The notes beneath the pieces are model-generated. The model was not told the origin of the DNA, ran no database searches, and was given only the letters and a program-made list of their open reading frames with translations. From contig OZ007505.1 in the NCBI GenBank assembly GCA_963931865.1, positions 3,702,868 through 3,766,867 of the forward strand: a DNA stretch of 64,000 nt. The letters run 5' to 3'. How positions within the stretch are numbered: position 1 is the first letter of the stretch; each line of letters begins with the position of its first letter. Of this stretch, positions 24,631-37,700 are shown one piece after another. Position numbers and translations under genes: made by a program. The DNA comes from Axinella damicornis. Its lineage: Eukaryota > Porifera > Demospongiae > Axinellida > Axinellidae.

Positions 24631-27600
24631 TCACGAATCATGATCACTAAAATCATCCAACATTGGTCCCTGCTCTTTTGGCTCCATATCTATTGTCGTA
24701 GCAGAAGAGGCGAGAGAAGGTGCGGGCAGGCCTCCTTTCGGTTTATTCTTGGTGTAGAAGGCAAACTTAAACTTGCCATGGGATTCTTTGCCTACTGGTA
24801 CCTCCCAAGTGAAAGAATTGACATACTTTCCTGCATCCCCCGGAACACCTACTGGATGAGACCAAACTAGTTCTTTTTCTTTAACTAGATGAGCCTTCAG
24901 TACTTTGGGGTCCGATTCAAAGAACCCACTGTAAGCAAGAAAGAGAAAGACACATAATCTCTTGCCTTGGCAACCAACATCTTACCACTATGATATCACC
25001 CAAAAGCCTTACAATTTTTCTGGAGGGACGTACTCCACAAACTTTTCCTCCACATCCACTTCACCAATCTTCATAGGGTGTACAGTTAGGAGAGTCGCTG
25101 ATTCAGCAATGTTACGCCTCACATGCTGCATTAAGATGTCCACTGTATGGGGTAAAGGCATTGATTAAGTCTTGCACAGATTTTGAAAGGTCTAAGTTTG
25201 ATTTGCCCACTGGACACAATGCCATGCACATGTGCATGGAGAGTCTGGGCACATGTGCATGGAGAGTCTGGGCACATGTGCATGGAGAGTCTGGGCACAT
25301 GTGCATGGAGAGTCTGGGTACATGTGCATGGAGAGTCTGGGCACATGTGCATGGAGAGTCTGGGCACATGTGCATGGAGAGTCTGGGCACATGTGCACAT
25401 GGAGAGTCTGGGCACATGTGCATGGAGAGTCTGGGCACATGTGCACATGGAGAGTCTGGGCGCATGTGCACATGGAGAGTCTGGGCACATGTGCACATGG
25501 AGAGTCTGGGCACATGTGCATGGAGAGTCTGGGCACATGTACATGGAGAGTCTGGGCACATGTGCATGGATAGAGAGTCTGGGCACATGTGCATGGAGAG
25601 TCTGGGCACATGTGCATGGAGAGTCTGGATTATAACCCAAAGAATGGTAGACTTACTTCAGAAGTACCACCACTTCTTCATCTTATACTAGTGACAACTG
25701 TACTCCTGGCAAATTCACTTTCAGAATGATGCCTTTATAGGTCACATGTCTCGCCTCATAGAAATCTCAGCAGACTCTGATTGCATCCCGCGGCACTAGA
25801 ACAGCTAGCCTCATTTCCAGGATGCTTGTAGGTGGCTAGCTCATCCCCAAGTAACACATACATACGTTCCAACGATAGTCAAAACGAGTAATGAAAGCCA
25901 ATGTGTTCCCTGGAGAGGCCACTTGAATGCTTGTCACTAAAGTGTCCATTCCTTGCTTGTCACCAAAGTGTTTCCTTGCTTGTCACCAATTCATTGGCTC
26001 CTTGCGCATGCTTATCGCCAAAGTGTCCCCTAAAATTTAATAACTAGAGTGTATTCGTTTAATACCTACCGGTGCACCTATCTCTCAATCTAAGATCCAT
26101 AGTGCACTGACATGGACACATGAATCCCCAAAAAGGATTGTTGGGACCTATATACACTTGAGCTGCTTTCCAATGGGTTAGCCAAGCTGAGCTGGTCTTT
26201 TCACAGTGACATGTTCCCAACACTACAGTAATTTGATATCAAATGTACAGTATAGTTGTACATCTGGACAACTGTTCAACCAGGCACCATTTTTTTATGT
26301 AGTGTTAAGGTTACGATGTACAATTCGATTAAATGTATTCTGATACCGGAAGCGCGTTCAACATGCAATTACCGTAATTGTCCATTCTTTTTTTGGCTCG
26401 CATTTTTGGTGATCCGGGTGATCTGGGTGATCCGGCAGTCCGGCTTTTACACAAGCCCCTCTTGAACCGTATAAGGGACTAAGCATTTGGGAATGCCAAT
26501 TACAACCAGTTAGCTAACCCTTCTTACATTTGAAGCCATGCTTTAACTGGTACATACCCTAGCATTTCAGCAAATGTTGGTCTATGTATAGCTAGGTCAG
26601 AGCATTGCTTGAAATGTGAGGGAGCCGCATGGGAACTGTGGCAGAGCAAGAGGACAGACACTTGAGTGTGTTACTTGTGACTGTTATCTTTGCTTGAATT
26701 AGTACCTGTACTACTGTGACCTGTAGCTACTCTAGTTTTACGCTAAAAGGATTATAGGTAGTGAATTCATTCAGCCCACAACACGCAGGTAGTGGAGTAC
26801 GGTAGGACAGCAGTTCACCTTGTTGTACATGTGGGGCTGTGATTTTGTTGCCAATAATGTAATTATACTCCTCTCCATTCTAGGACAGTAGCTTACCCTG
26901 TTGTGGGGCTTGCGATTTTGTTGCACACTCCTCTGTGTCCTGGGACAGTACACAACTCATGCACCCTGTTGTGGGGGCTGTGATCATATTGTCTGCTCCT
27001 CTACATCCTATAGGAAAGTACAATAGCTCACCTTAGGCTGTGATTTTGTTGTCTGTTCCTCTCTGTCCTTGTTGTGGCTGGGGCTGTGATCTAGTTGTCA
27101 GAGTGTACTCCTCTCTGCCCTCGTCTACAGAAAAAGCTCTCACTATAGAACCATCAGCAGTTTGTGCCTGTTTTGACGCTTGAAGGTACATGCTAAGTTC
27201 GAACTTAGCTTGGTGTTTGGTGCAGTGAAGCTGTGTGTCATGGAATTGTTAACATCCCATGATTCCCGTCAAGTCACATTATTTTGTGGTGTGTTTTGGT
27301 TGAAAAGACCAGTATAGACTGGACAGACTCAGTGCATGTGTCCTTGTTACTTGTGACTTGAATTACGAAGGGTTGGTCTTATAGTATGGCTTCAAGTGTG
27401 TTGGGCATGCAAGAGGGGATGAGTGCTTTGTGACTTGAATTACAAAGGGTTGGTCTTTCAAATGTGTTGGACATGCAAGAGGGGCTGAGTGCATGTGTTG
27501 CTTTGTGACTTGAATTACAAAGGGTTGGAGGTTATAGTATGGCTTCAATTGTGTTGGGCAATTCAAGAGGGGGATGAACTGGTTACTTTGTGACTTGAAT

Positions 27601-30600
27601 TACAAAGGGTTGGAGGTTATAGTATGGCTTCAATTGTGTTGGGCAATTCAAGAGGGGGATGAACTGGTTACTTTGTGACTTGAATTACAAAGGGTTGGTC
27701 TAAGTATAGGTTATATAGTATGGCTTCAAATGTGTTGAGCAAGAGGGGGACAAACAGGGCCAATGTGTTACTTGGCTTTAAATGAGTTAGGCAGAGGAGG
27801 TCCGACATGTTTATGGACGTACACGGATCTCCACATCACATTTGATTGGTAAACAGCTGAAAGACCAAACATGGCAACAGCTCTCTTTCTGTTTTGACAT
27901 GCCATCGCTTGGAATAGACTTAGAGTTGGAAGCTTGCTTTTTGGAAAGTTGGACAATTCCTACTCTTCTGTGATGCTGCACAGGTATACCTACACAGCAA
28001 TGCAGTCAAACTCAGAGTGCAATAAAAGTCCCTCTGATGGGTCGACTTTGAGGTAGATACAAATGGTAGCTGTCAATGGGTGAAATCACTCTCACTGTCT
28101 GTGTTGCCATGCAGTGGCCCCTAGGTATTTCTGTAGCATTAGGTGTGGATAATGCACTTGCCATAGTTTAGCTAGGGCAATACATGTTTACCAAAGATGG
28201 GAGTGGGTGTTCTTTTGAGTGTTTCTACATTCATGCATGGAAGGTGCCCATGTTTGTGGTTTTGCGTCAGTTAGCATCCGCCACTCTCCACTGCAGCTGG
28301 GTTTGCTGCTACCTAGGTTGAAGAGTTGTCTTCCCAAGTACACTTGGGCAGGTTCCGTAGAGCCCTCAGAACAAATGGCAATGGTGAAAGCACTGGTGTC
28401 AGAATGGGTATTATTGGGTGAGTATGAGCAACCCCTATTTTGCTAGCGTGGATGACGAGTCCTAAGGACAACAACCCCCAGGACCTTGGTTAGTCCAGCA
28501 CCCCTGTTAGCCCAAGAACCCCTGTTAGCCCAGAACACTGGAATTACACCAGCAGTCAAAGGATTATACAGGGGCTGCCTAACCCAACCTGTTGATGATT
28601 TGTCATCCTTCTTGTCATACTTCTTGTCGATGGGACCAATCACTATGTAGTCACTCTTGATGGGTACAATTTTCTTTTCTTCTTCCTCTCCCTTTCTCTT
28701 CACTTCCATGCTTTCACCATCTTTTGCTCTTCTTTCTCGCTCTTCCTTCTCCTTCTTTAGTCTTGCTGTAATGCCTGGCTTCCAGATCTCTTCTATTTCT
28801 TCCTTAAACTTTGAAGGAAAGGGTGCATGTACTCAAAGTTAATGACAATGCCTACAGAATGCTGCGTTGATGCAGAATGAGATTCATAGCCTCATTGCAG
28901 GTCTCCATCCCCCAGCTTTTGTTGCTTGTGCAAGCGGCAAAGGCTCGGAAGTGGAAGCCTGGGAACACGGCTATGACTTTCAATGGCCAGTTATAATGAT
29001 GTAGTACTGAAGGGTGTGACCCATTGTGGAATGCATGTAGTGCATGCATTGTGTAGCTAATTAGTGCACTCTGGCAATAATATGAGAAATATCTCTGGCA
29101 GATAATGCACTCGCCTTTGGTTTATGCATTACCTCGCCTGGTATCTTGCCATCGATCATTACTGTATATTGCCCTCACATAATAATTAAAATGCACTGTT
29201 CAAGTATTGCCTGTGCCATGGAACAGAGAGTAGCTACATAGCTTGCTTTCAGTTCGTGTAGCTATGCCGCAATATTGTAGACCACAGGCTCTGCCAGTTA
29301 TGTACAAACCTCAAAATTTGTTGCCAGGATATCATCGGATGTGAGAATGGTGACCATTTGCAAGGTGGTGTCAACATCTCTCTTAACGGGACAATCAGGA
29401 TTGTGGTAGTAGGGACTGAAGTTGATGTAGCCAACCTGTGACAGGGAAAGAATGAGGGAAAATGTGATCAAGTCCACTTGAGTAATTATAACTGGAGTAG
29501 GAGTACACAATATCACCGAAAAGTCCAGGTGTACAGATAGACGTATATAGGATTGCTTGTGGAATTGGAATGAGGTACGGGAATGAAACCGTAGAGCACA
29601 CAGAAGAAAGTGTGATAATGTAGGAAATGGCCGTAGTATCTCTGAGGATCAAGTTTGATTGCACCCTACTGCTCACTCTTGTCCATTGTCTTTCCATGGA
29701 TGACTCCGTTGAGATTGAGATCACAGTAGCCATAGCACAGCGCACTACTACCATAGCATTACTGCTCATTACTAGCTATAACCATCTCCCAATAAAATGT
29801 AAACCATGAACTTAGTTTATTGATGGATACCTGACCTTGATAATCAGGAATGGTAGGTTTAAAACCTCTTTGATGGCATGTCATAGCTACGAAAGTCAGG
29901 AAACTTCGCTAACAATGACCACTTACCCGATGGAATAGCCTGCCAAGAGCACAGGGGAAGCCGACCGAAGGAGAACCAAATGTCACACAAAGAGCTCCAA
30001 ACCTCTTCTGTGATCTGGCAGCAAACCCCAGGACAATCCCTCGAATAGACTTAGGAAGGATCTGACATGGTGAAATCAATGTGTGTGAGATTCAATACCT
30101 GTATATACTGTCCGCAACAACACAGCATTCACTCCATCAAACCCTTGTTACTAAGCACATGTGTACATGCCACATGATGGTGGATGAGGCTGGGGGGGGG
30201 GGGGGGGGGGGGGGGGGGTAGATGGTTAGTTGTCTCCCTCAGGTGATTCTTTGACAAGAACAGCTGACAAGATTTCTCTATTGCCGCTGAGATCAATCGT
30301 TGATTCATGCAACTTTAAGTCACTTGCATGTAACACATGATTGTACGTAAGCCATCTGGAACTGCAGATTTAAGTGAACATTGGTGTATTGCATTTTGAG
30401 TTTGTGTTTCGCGATTTGTGTGAACCAGAATCAGAACCATAAGTGAGTGCTCTTTGTCCAGTCCCTTGAAGTTGGTCTTGATAGACTACAACTGGTGGGA
30501 ATGTGGAATTACTGGTACCCACCACTGCCGCATCAGGACCAGGACAGTGAGTATATGAAGTGCAGGTACCTTGTTTCTGTACTCCTGCAAATCATAATTT

Positions 30601-32316
30601 GGACTACGTCCCTCAGCTGCTCTGTGGGGTCAATGACAAAACAATAGTAGGTACAAACTAACCAGCACTTCATGATCTTCCAGCTTCTTGTGTTTAATCT
30701 CGTCGGTGGGAAATTTCCACTTCAGGTCGGCTGTCTGATCTGCAGTGAAAGATGATAGAACACATGCAATCTGTATAACCTGACTCACTGATACAGAAAC
30801 CCAATTTTTTAGCAGATGTTATCTCTATAGCCTGGTATAAATTGACACATACAATTGTAATAATTGTGGCTTTGTTTGCCCACACACAACATGTGACGTT
30901 ACTCACGTGACAAAATGTCCCAGGCTTGCTGAGAGTAATTACTTAGGCGAGGTTCTACTATAATTGGGTGAGCGTGAGCAAGCCCCACACTAGTACGTTG
31001 TAGTAGAGTACCCCCTACTGTAAATCTGATTCAATAATGTACAGAAGTGAATGGGCAAGCCTTGTATGTAAGTGCAGTTGATAAAAAAACCCCTGTATTT
31101 TGTACTACAAGTCACCTGAGAAATCCGTATTAGTAGTGCTGGTCACGCGACAAATCTGTATCAGTACTACAAGACATGCGAGAAATCACTGCAACTCATG
31201 TGCGCTATACTGGAAGTGATCCACACTGGAGTCGGTTTGGGGTCTGCATGGGGCCGAGATTATGAGTTTTGTGGCAGAGACTTAAGCTGGTATACTGACT
31301 ACTTTTGCACTCCTGAAGAGGGCTGCTTTACATCTCTGTACTTCCGGAAGTTGAAGTTGAACTTGTCCATATACTCATGCATCCCATCTGGAATGGACAG
31401 CTGCCGTACAACTGCCAGTTCTTTGTGTGTCTCCGCCTTATGCCTCGTACGCAGGTCTTTTCGCCCCAGCGTTTACAGCTTACTGTACTAAGGATGGGTT
31501 GGATACCAGAAATGAATATATTGTTGCCAAGCAAGCTACGGTAATGCACGTTTGCGGAGTTCATTGGTGGAGGAATGTGCAATGAAATTCCAGGTTTGTA
31601 TGATAAAATCAGTATCTCCATAGTACAAAGCTGTCCAGGAAAATAGAAAATATCACTCGTTTGTTGCCTTTGGCATGTTACTCATGCTTAGTACTCGTAA
31701 CAATACTACAGCAACAGACTCGTGATATTTTCCGGTATAGTTTTGTGATACTTATATAGTATCAAATATGCAGAAGACAAAAGCAAGGAGCAACAAATGA
31801 CACCGGGAAGGAAGGGCTGAATAGTTATACTGACATCACCACTGATGCCAACAATGTACATGTACTATCACAAACTTCCTATGACCTCGCTGACACTCAT
31901 TATCTCCTATAGCTAGGTGGCTAAAATGCATGCAGCTAGCTATATAGCTTGCTCACACTCACCACATTTATTTTGGTACAGAACATAATAGTGCTTCAAG
32001 ACTATGTTGCATTGCTAATTTGAAGAGCTCATCAAACCAGTGTGAAGCCAGCAGCATGTACATGTACCACCAAGTGAGCACTTAAGGTAGGAAACACGGC
32101 ATCGGCGAAATCGCGCAATTTTGCTCATGAATAATTAATGAGATGACGTCACTCGCATACGGTTATTTAGAGTTATTGATCTGTTTACGTTTTCCCATGG
32201 CGGCAACCGGAATAAACAAGGGGGGCTTCTCTCTTTGATGCGGCTAGCGGCCCTTTCGAGTTTCAAATCGGTACTCTGATGTGGCCGTGCGGTACTTTGA
32301 AGATTTGTTTGAACAC

Positions 32317-32347
<31 letters not shown>

Positions 32348-34569
32348 GTAAGAAGCTATTCTGGCTTATTGAATGTAACGATGGGCTATCTGAGGGTGAA
32401 TAGCTAGGTGGAGTGAGCAGGAATGTTTGTGGGTCTGCTGAAGTGGCCGAAGAACAGCCTGGAAAGTGAACAGCCTCCGACAGCTCCCTGGGCAAGGTAC
32501 TCTAGAGAGTTGACCTTTCGGCATTACAGGCCCCGCCCATTTTCGTGTTAGGGCGAATTTGGCTGGTTTGGTAGCTGGACTGGGCTGGTGAGAGGGAGTA
32601 GATGTGTGGCCAAAACTCGGTAACCGAGAGGTGAACGTGGAAAAGCATCCCTATTTTTGCAGGGGGTAGGTTGACCTTTTGGAAACTGGCCTTGGCTTGA
32701 GTCGGTTTTAGTTGGTGTGCGTGGAATTTTTTTTGAAAGCCTAGGGTAGCCAAACCTCTGTTTTTGAGGGTGGCAGTGAGTTTTGGGCTGTAGCCTGCAA
32801 GTGAGGAGAGCAGGTGGTAAATCCATCCGTAGTTTTTGGGCCTGTTTTGTGTGTGTATTGATGATGGGGTCAGAGTGTGGGTGGGGCCTTGGAGAGGGTC
32901 CAAATTTTCAGTTTCGTAGAGGGCCTTAAAATTGAGTTTTAGGCCATTTTCAAGCAGAGGGAGCAGTTTGATGCAAAGTATTGCTGAAACTTGTGTACGC
33001 TTTGATGCTGCCCATTTATCCATCAACTTGGTTTCGGAGATCGCGGTACCCATGTTTCCTACCTTAAGTTAGAGTCTGCTGTACATATTATCGTGCAGAG
33101 GCTTAGCCTAGATGTCTTCCCTGGATCTAGGCACTCCGTAACGTTGACTAGTAGCTAGCTGCATGCCTTTGCATTTTGTCGTGCATAGCAAACAGTCTAT
33201 AGCTTAGTAACGTGTTATGACTGACTGTACAATCGATATACACCCCTCGTTACTTCCACTCTTCAATCTTCATTTGACTGTAATCAAGGGGAGGTCTAGA
33301 GGTCTGTGTGTCATTGGGACATTAATTCTTTGCCCTTCCATCTGGATACTTTGGATGATCTGCAGCAAGCCAGGAGACGAGGTGCATCTGTTGGTTGAAA
33401 TACTTGGGACTCACCTTACCAGGTTACAAAGTGAAGGAGTGACCAAAATTTTAGACAATTTGCAGTCTCAGAGATCCAAGGGACTTCATTTCCAAATGGC
33501 ACAAGTGCACTCTATTGTAGCAATCTCATTTACCTTTATCCAGAATATGCCTCTTGAGGAGGTTCAATCTTCGACAATCAGCATCGTTCAAAACCTTAAT
33601 CCTCCCTAAAATCTGTACTGCCTTCAACACCAACCCCAATCCACCATCTGTCCGGAACAGTTTCATCATCATAAAGTCAAAATTGGTACAGATGCGAGGG
33701 CCACTGAAGAAGGTGAACAATGTTAACTTCGTCCGGATGTAGTCGGGTTGGAGGCTGCATTCAAATGAGATCTTAGCTATTTCTTCTGACCCAAGTTCTG
33801 TAGCATGAACACAGCAGCACCAGATCAGAGACAAACCCAGCCCCAGGACAGAGAGGCAAGTCAGAATGATGTCTGCAATTCTAATCAGCGAAAGGAGATG
33901 CAGAGATGTGAAGACACAGACTACTTGATCTCCAGGCAGGGGCCACGATGGAGCCAGCGTCTCTTTCAACCTCCGGGGACAGACAAAGTTTGCATTAAAG
34001 TCGGTAAAGTAGGCAACCATTGCGATAAGACCAAGTGAGGAGAAAGCCAACTGAATGAGAAGCTTTACGCAATAGAGCCGAAAGATCCCTTTCTCATCCG
34101 TAAAGGCCATCTCGAGCTGCTCAAGGATAAGGGCGTTGCCCTTGCAGAAGTCTCCGCTAGACTCTTCTCTGAGGCGATCCAACTTAGCAGCGAGCTGAAA
34201 GAAGTAATCGAAATTGCCACCATACTGGTTGAGCCACAGGTAGTGCGGTATGCCGATTAGTATGGCGTGGACCACGATGAAGACCTGGAAGTATTGGCCT
34301 GGAGGAAGGCCCGACGAGCAAATACCGTTGACATATTTCTGAGCGTCTCTCATATTCTCACGGGTGGTCGCGTTCGTGGAGGTACATGCACACTCCACAG
34401 TACTGCCGCGTACATATTCTGCGATGGTGTCGACAGCGGCCAGTCCAATCATAGCGCACACCACACAGAGTACAATGGAGTCCCAAAAGAACTCGCGCGG
34501 TAGCAATTTCCCATCTCCTCCCTCTGGCCGCCCCTCCGCACTTTTCAGAATGTCTCCAGCGCCGGACAT
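24631..34569 (-). CDS. B2: LRRC8/pannexin-like four-TM protein with novel cytoplasmic region, copy 2
   Basis: Seven minus-strand exons: 33534-34569, 30663-30739, 29927-30061, 29310-29435, 28589-28808, 25013-25142 and 24631-24928, giving about 673 residues. Exon order, phases and junction residues match B1 one for one. Exon 1 starts at the ATG at 34569 and has four hydrophobic segments. Loop cysteines are Cys60, Cys62, Cys84, Cys187 and Cys208. The post-TM4 segment TNFDFMMMKLFRTDGG... KVLNDADCRRLNL resembles LRRC8 before its leucine-rich repeats. Cytoplasmic landmarks are TADLKWKFP, TFGSPSVGFPCALGRLFHR, VGYINFSPYYHNP, a Lys/Glu helix, SDYIVIGPID, ESATLLTVHPMKI and HGKFKFAFYTK. The C-terminal tail is non-repetitive, ending DDFSDHDS. 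Large introns hold tandem repeats and a TTAA-flanked element (32086-33063). A large-pore anion or metabolite channel is the best guess. Confidence 0.8.
25218..25628. repeat. 24-27-bp minisatellite in B2 intron
   Basis: About 17 units of GGGCACATGTGCATGGAGAGTCT, with 27-bp variants containing GTGCACATGG. Open frames of up to 176 codons run through it on both strands; they are artefacts of the period. Confidence 0.95.
26770..27125. repeat. Degenerate tandem repeat in B2 intron
   Basis: Units of roughly 80-100 bp with TGTGGGGCTGTGATTTTGTTG and CTCCTCT.. TCCT..GGACAGTA recur about four times. Confidence 0.7.
27350..27720. repeat. About 85-bp tandem repeat in B2 intron
   Basis: Five units share TTTGTGACTTGAATTACAAA, GGGTTGG, TATAGTATGGCTTCAA and GTGTTGGGCA. 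Two neighbouring units (about 27507-27680) are almost identical. Confidence 0.85.
30193..30219. repeat. Poly(G) tract
   Basis: An uninterrupted G run of more than 25 bases in B2 intron 2. Similar G or C runs occur at 51283, 54841, 56443, 56503, 57413 and 60405. Confidence 0.9.
32086..33063. mobile_element. TTAA-flanked element, terminal repeat GGTAGGAAACA
   Basis: TTAA at 32082-32085 and 33064-33067 flank inverted ends GGTAGGAAACACGG and CC(C)ATGTTTCCTACC. It lies in B2 intron 1; B1 intron 1 lacks it. A 183-codon minus-strand frame (32502-33053) starts just inside the right end. Its product is not one I recognise and may be chance or captured sequence. A T run of about 26 bases lies at 32320-32345. 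Confidence 0.8.
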
Positions 34570-35345
34570 GTTTCAAGAAGAATCCAGTATGGAATAGCGC
34601 TAGACCATTCCGTGATTTATATCGCCTGCCCCAGCGGCGGCAGGAAGGCGGTGCCCGGAGGCGCTCTGCGTGTCCGCAGAGGCGCGAAGCGCCGAAATTT
34701 TTTTCGCATGTATGAGGAAGCCCTCTTGGCTGGGGTGGTGGAGTTTCAATAGCCTCGTTCCCAGGCCTTCTCACCCCAGCTTTTGTCGCTTGCAGTAGAA
34801 CTAACCGACAAGCTTTGACCATAGATACGATACGTCTCTTATGCTTTGACACGGAACTTCCGTGTCACTATATGCGTAGGGCAACCGGCGGGGCAAGCTT
34901 ACTCTTCGCCTCATACCTTGCTCTGACCACGTGGATACTCGTCTGGATTCTTCGGATTGGCGTCGACCCCTTCATATTCAAAGTGAAGCCTGCTACACAA
35001 TCATAGCCTCGTTCCCAGGCCCCGGCGCGCCAGTTGCACCATGGACTATCACTAGACGAATGCAGAACATTGTGGGGCGAGCCTGAGCGAGTACATGCAG
35101 GTGCTGAATGTGCATGGAGCAGTTCCATGCGGTGAAATGTGCATGAAGCAGTTGCATGTGCATGCATGTCATCAGAATGTGAGTCTGTACTCTGACGGAG
35201 AGCATAGCACAACTTAAGGACACAGATCACACCAGCACAGCAGTCGGGCAGTCTAGTAGGTCCGGGAGCGGTCTCTGTCTTTGACTTCCTCGTTCTCTGC
35301 TAATATCAGATCTGTGTCAGACAGGTCACAGTGAGTTTAGTGTTA

Positions 35346-35930
35346 CCAAGGGCGCATCGAGCCGCCGAAGGCGGCGAGAGGGCATGATAGCGCACGTATA
35401 GACGGCATAGTGCTGAGTGTTACTAAAAATAACGTTTCCGGTTAAGCACGTGAAATTGCGTGCACGGTTCGGTTACAGACGTTCAACGGAACTTATTCCT
35501 TGGGCGTGCTACCGATGTCGGTACAGAAACGCCATCCAAGCGATCTCTAGCCCAAGTACTTCTTCTAGTCCGGGTAGCTCTCCTACCAGTGTAGCAGGCC
35601 AAGATTCGGAGAAAGTATCGCCGGATGCAAACAACATTCGCCGCTCTCGACAACAGCACAACGGCTGTTGCGTAAGTTGGAGGGAGGGAATGATAGCATC
35701 GAAAGGAGCTCACGCTAGGTAGTTAGGTCCTCGTCAAAGACGCTACAGACGGAATATCAGCCATCTCGATCGTAAGTACAAAAAGTGACCGCATAAGGGG
35801 CGCGCGTCTACGGTTCACGTGCGCTTATACAGTCCAAATTTGAATTCTATATTTAGTAACACTCAGCATTTTGCCGTCTATGTACGTTGCATGCCCTCTC
35901 GCCGCCTTCGGCGGCTCGATGCGCCCTTGG
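35346..35930. mobile_element. 585-bp inverted-repeat element with 5-bp target duplication
   Basis: TGTTA at 35341-35345 and 35931-35935 flank terminal repeats of about 75 bp starting CCAAGGGCGCATCGAGCCGC. The repeats hold an inner GCCGCCGAAGGCGGC hairpin. No recognisable transposase. It lies upstream of B2. Confidence 0.8.
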
Positions 35931-36044
35931 TGTTACCGAGTGCAGGCCAGTCAACTTCCCATCGGATAGCTGAAGCAGTCTAACAGGCACATCACACCGT
36001 GTTGGCTTCAGCTGACGAGGTGCTCTGCATGCAGGACATGCCCC

Positions 36045-36525
36045 CAATACATTAAGATTTTAACGTGTGTGTGTGTGTGTGTGTGTCTGTCTGTGCGTGA
36101 CGGAAGTGGGATGTTCGTGGGGCGGGACTAGACTAGTGACGCGCGACCTTCGTACTTCCGAATATACTGAACTCCGCGAAGAATGTTCGAGCGCTAGCGC
36201 TGGAACAGCTGGTGGTACAAGCGGATGCAGTCGGGGAGCATGCAGGAGTCGAAGCGGACGCAATCGCGAGGAGCAGCAGTTGAAGCGGACGCAATCGGGA
36301 AGCAGCAGCCGAAGCGGACGCAATATAATCGGGGAGCAGCAGTTGAGCAATCGGGGACCGGGAGCAGCTGCCGAAGGCTCAAGCGGACGCAATCGGGGAG
36401 CAGCAGCTGAAGCGGACGCAAGCGGCGAGCAGCAGCTGAAGCGGACGCAATCGGGGAGCAGCAGCTGAAGCGAACGCAAATGGTGAGCAGCAGTTGAAGC
36501 TGATCGATCTATGGTTGCACGCCAT
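36045..36525 (-). mobile_element. 29-bp-repeat dispersed element, copy 5 (reverse orientation)
   Basis: Read on the minus strand it has the core GATTGCGTCCGCTTCAGC units, the CATCCCACTTCCGTCACGCA tail, a CA run and GTTAAAATCTTAATG, matching the other four copies. Reading frames across it are artefacts. Confidence 0.85.
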
Positions 36526-36856
36526 TTTCTGTACTGCAAGCGACGAAAAGCTGGGCGGGGCCTGGGGGGGACGATATCAGGGTTGTTGGCTAATTTGGCC
36601 CATGTATACGTGACGTCACAACCGCAGTTACAGGCCAGAATGGCCACATTCAGCTGTGTACTTGGTTATCTTTGCTATTTGCTCCACAAGGTTAGGTTCA
36701 CCAGAATCTATTATTATGAAATTAAAGTATCACTGTATGACAATCTTTGTGCTGTAAGGTACATACAGGAGCAATTATTATTTTAACCAATGTATTGAAG
36801 CATTACTTAACGTTGGTTCAATGATCTTGTTGTTCATTAATTTATTAAGTCTGATT

Positions 36857-36960
36857 ATTTAAATACCAGTTTGCAGTGCATTACGGGTTTTAACGCAAGA
36901 GGGCAATCTATAGCTAACGGTCAAAGGCGAGATAATGCACAAGTCGAAGGTGAGTGCAAT
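36857..36960. repeat. Dispersed repeat, uninterrupted copy
   Basis: TATTTAAATACCAGTTTGCA through GAGATAATGCAC matches 41430-42860, where the same repeat is split by two transposons. It therefore serves as a pre-insertion reference. Confidence 0.8.
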
Positions 36961-37099
36961 TTCTGCCCGAGACCGTTAACTAGATTGCCCGAGTGCTCCC
37001 AGAAATTTTATTTTGGAGATCACAACCATCTTTAGTCTGTTAGAGCAGTTCTGGAGTGACCTAAATTAAATTGCCCAAAGTATAGCTTCTAGTATTATG

Positions 37100-37700
37100 T
37101 TTTCCCGAAAACCTGCACATATGAGTCCCCTCATGAGTTTATTCTGAGTTTGAATATGAAGAACTTGTTGTAACCACTAAAATCAAACTTTCTGAAACGC
37201 GCTCTCTTTGCTTGCATGGAGCATGCACTCAAAGAATGTAAAAGATGAGCGTAGGACTGTGCCTCCCTATTAATATTGTGTAATGATGCCTAAATGCATT
37301 TATGATTGCTTACCTTCTACTTCTACTTCTTCATGCATTTAGGGCTGAGCAAGTTCAACTGACCAAAGTTCAAGTGTGTGGACACATTAATTGATGAATA
37401 GGCCACGTTTTGTTGCTAGCTAGCTAGGCTTTTTTTCTGTAACAATTAACTGTGCAATGCATAAAAAAAAGTGATTTGGCTTCAATCTACCCAAACACCA
37501 AATTACCGGTATACATGTAGGAACACAGAGTCACAGACTGACCCAAAGGTGACGCAATACAGTATATCTATGCCCAAGGACTTGCTGTTATGTGCAGATG
37601 AATGGAGTGTGAAAAGTGAATGGTGTGTGAAAACAAATTGGAATTATTAGTCTGAAGTGAATGACAGATTTTGAGGCATGTTTCATCTCTCAGGGGCACT
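37100..37700. repeat. Right part of duplicated unit B (matches 19690-20230)
   Basis: Co-linear with 19690-20230. No gene recognised here or on to 38600. Confidence 0.8.

Noticed and set aside
25161..25691. Open frames of 141-176 codons on both strands
   Set aside because: They run through the 24-bp minisatellite in all frames and have no other coding support.
32502..33053. 183-codon frame inside the TTAA element
   Set aside because: Not called as a gene: no recognised domain, low complexity absent but no homologue known to me. Kept as a note on the element.
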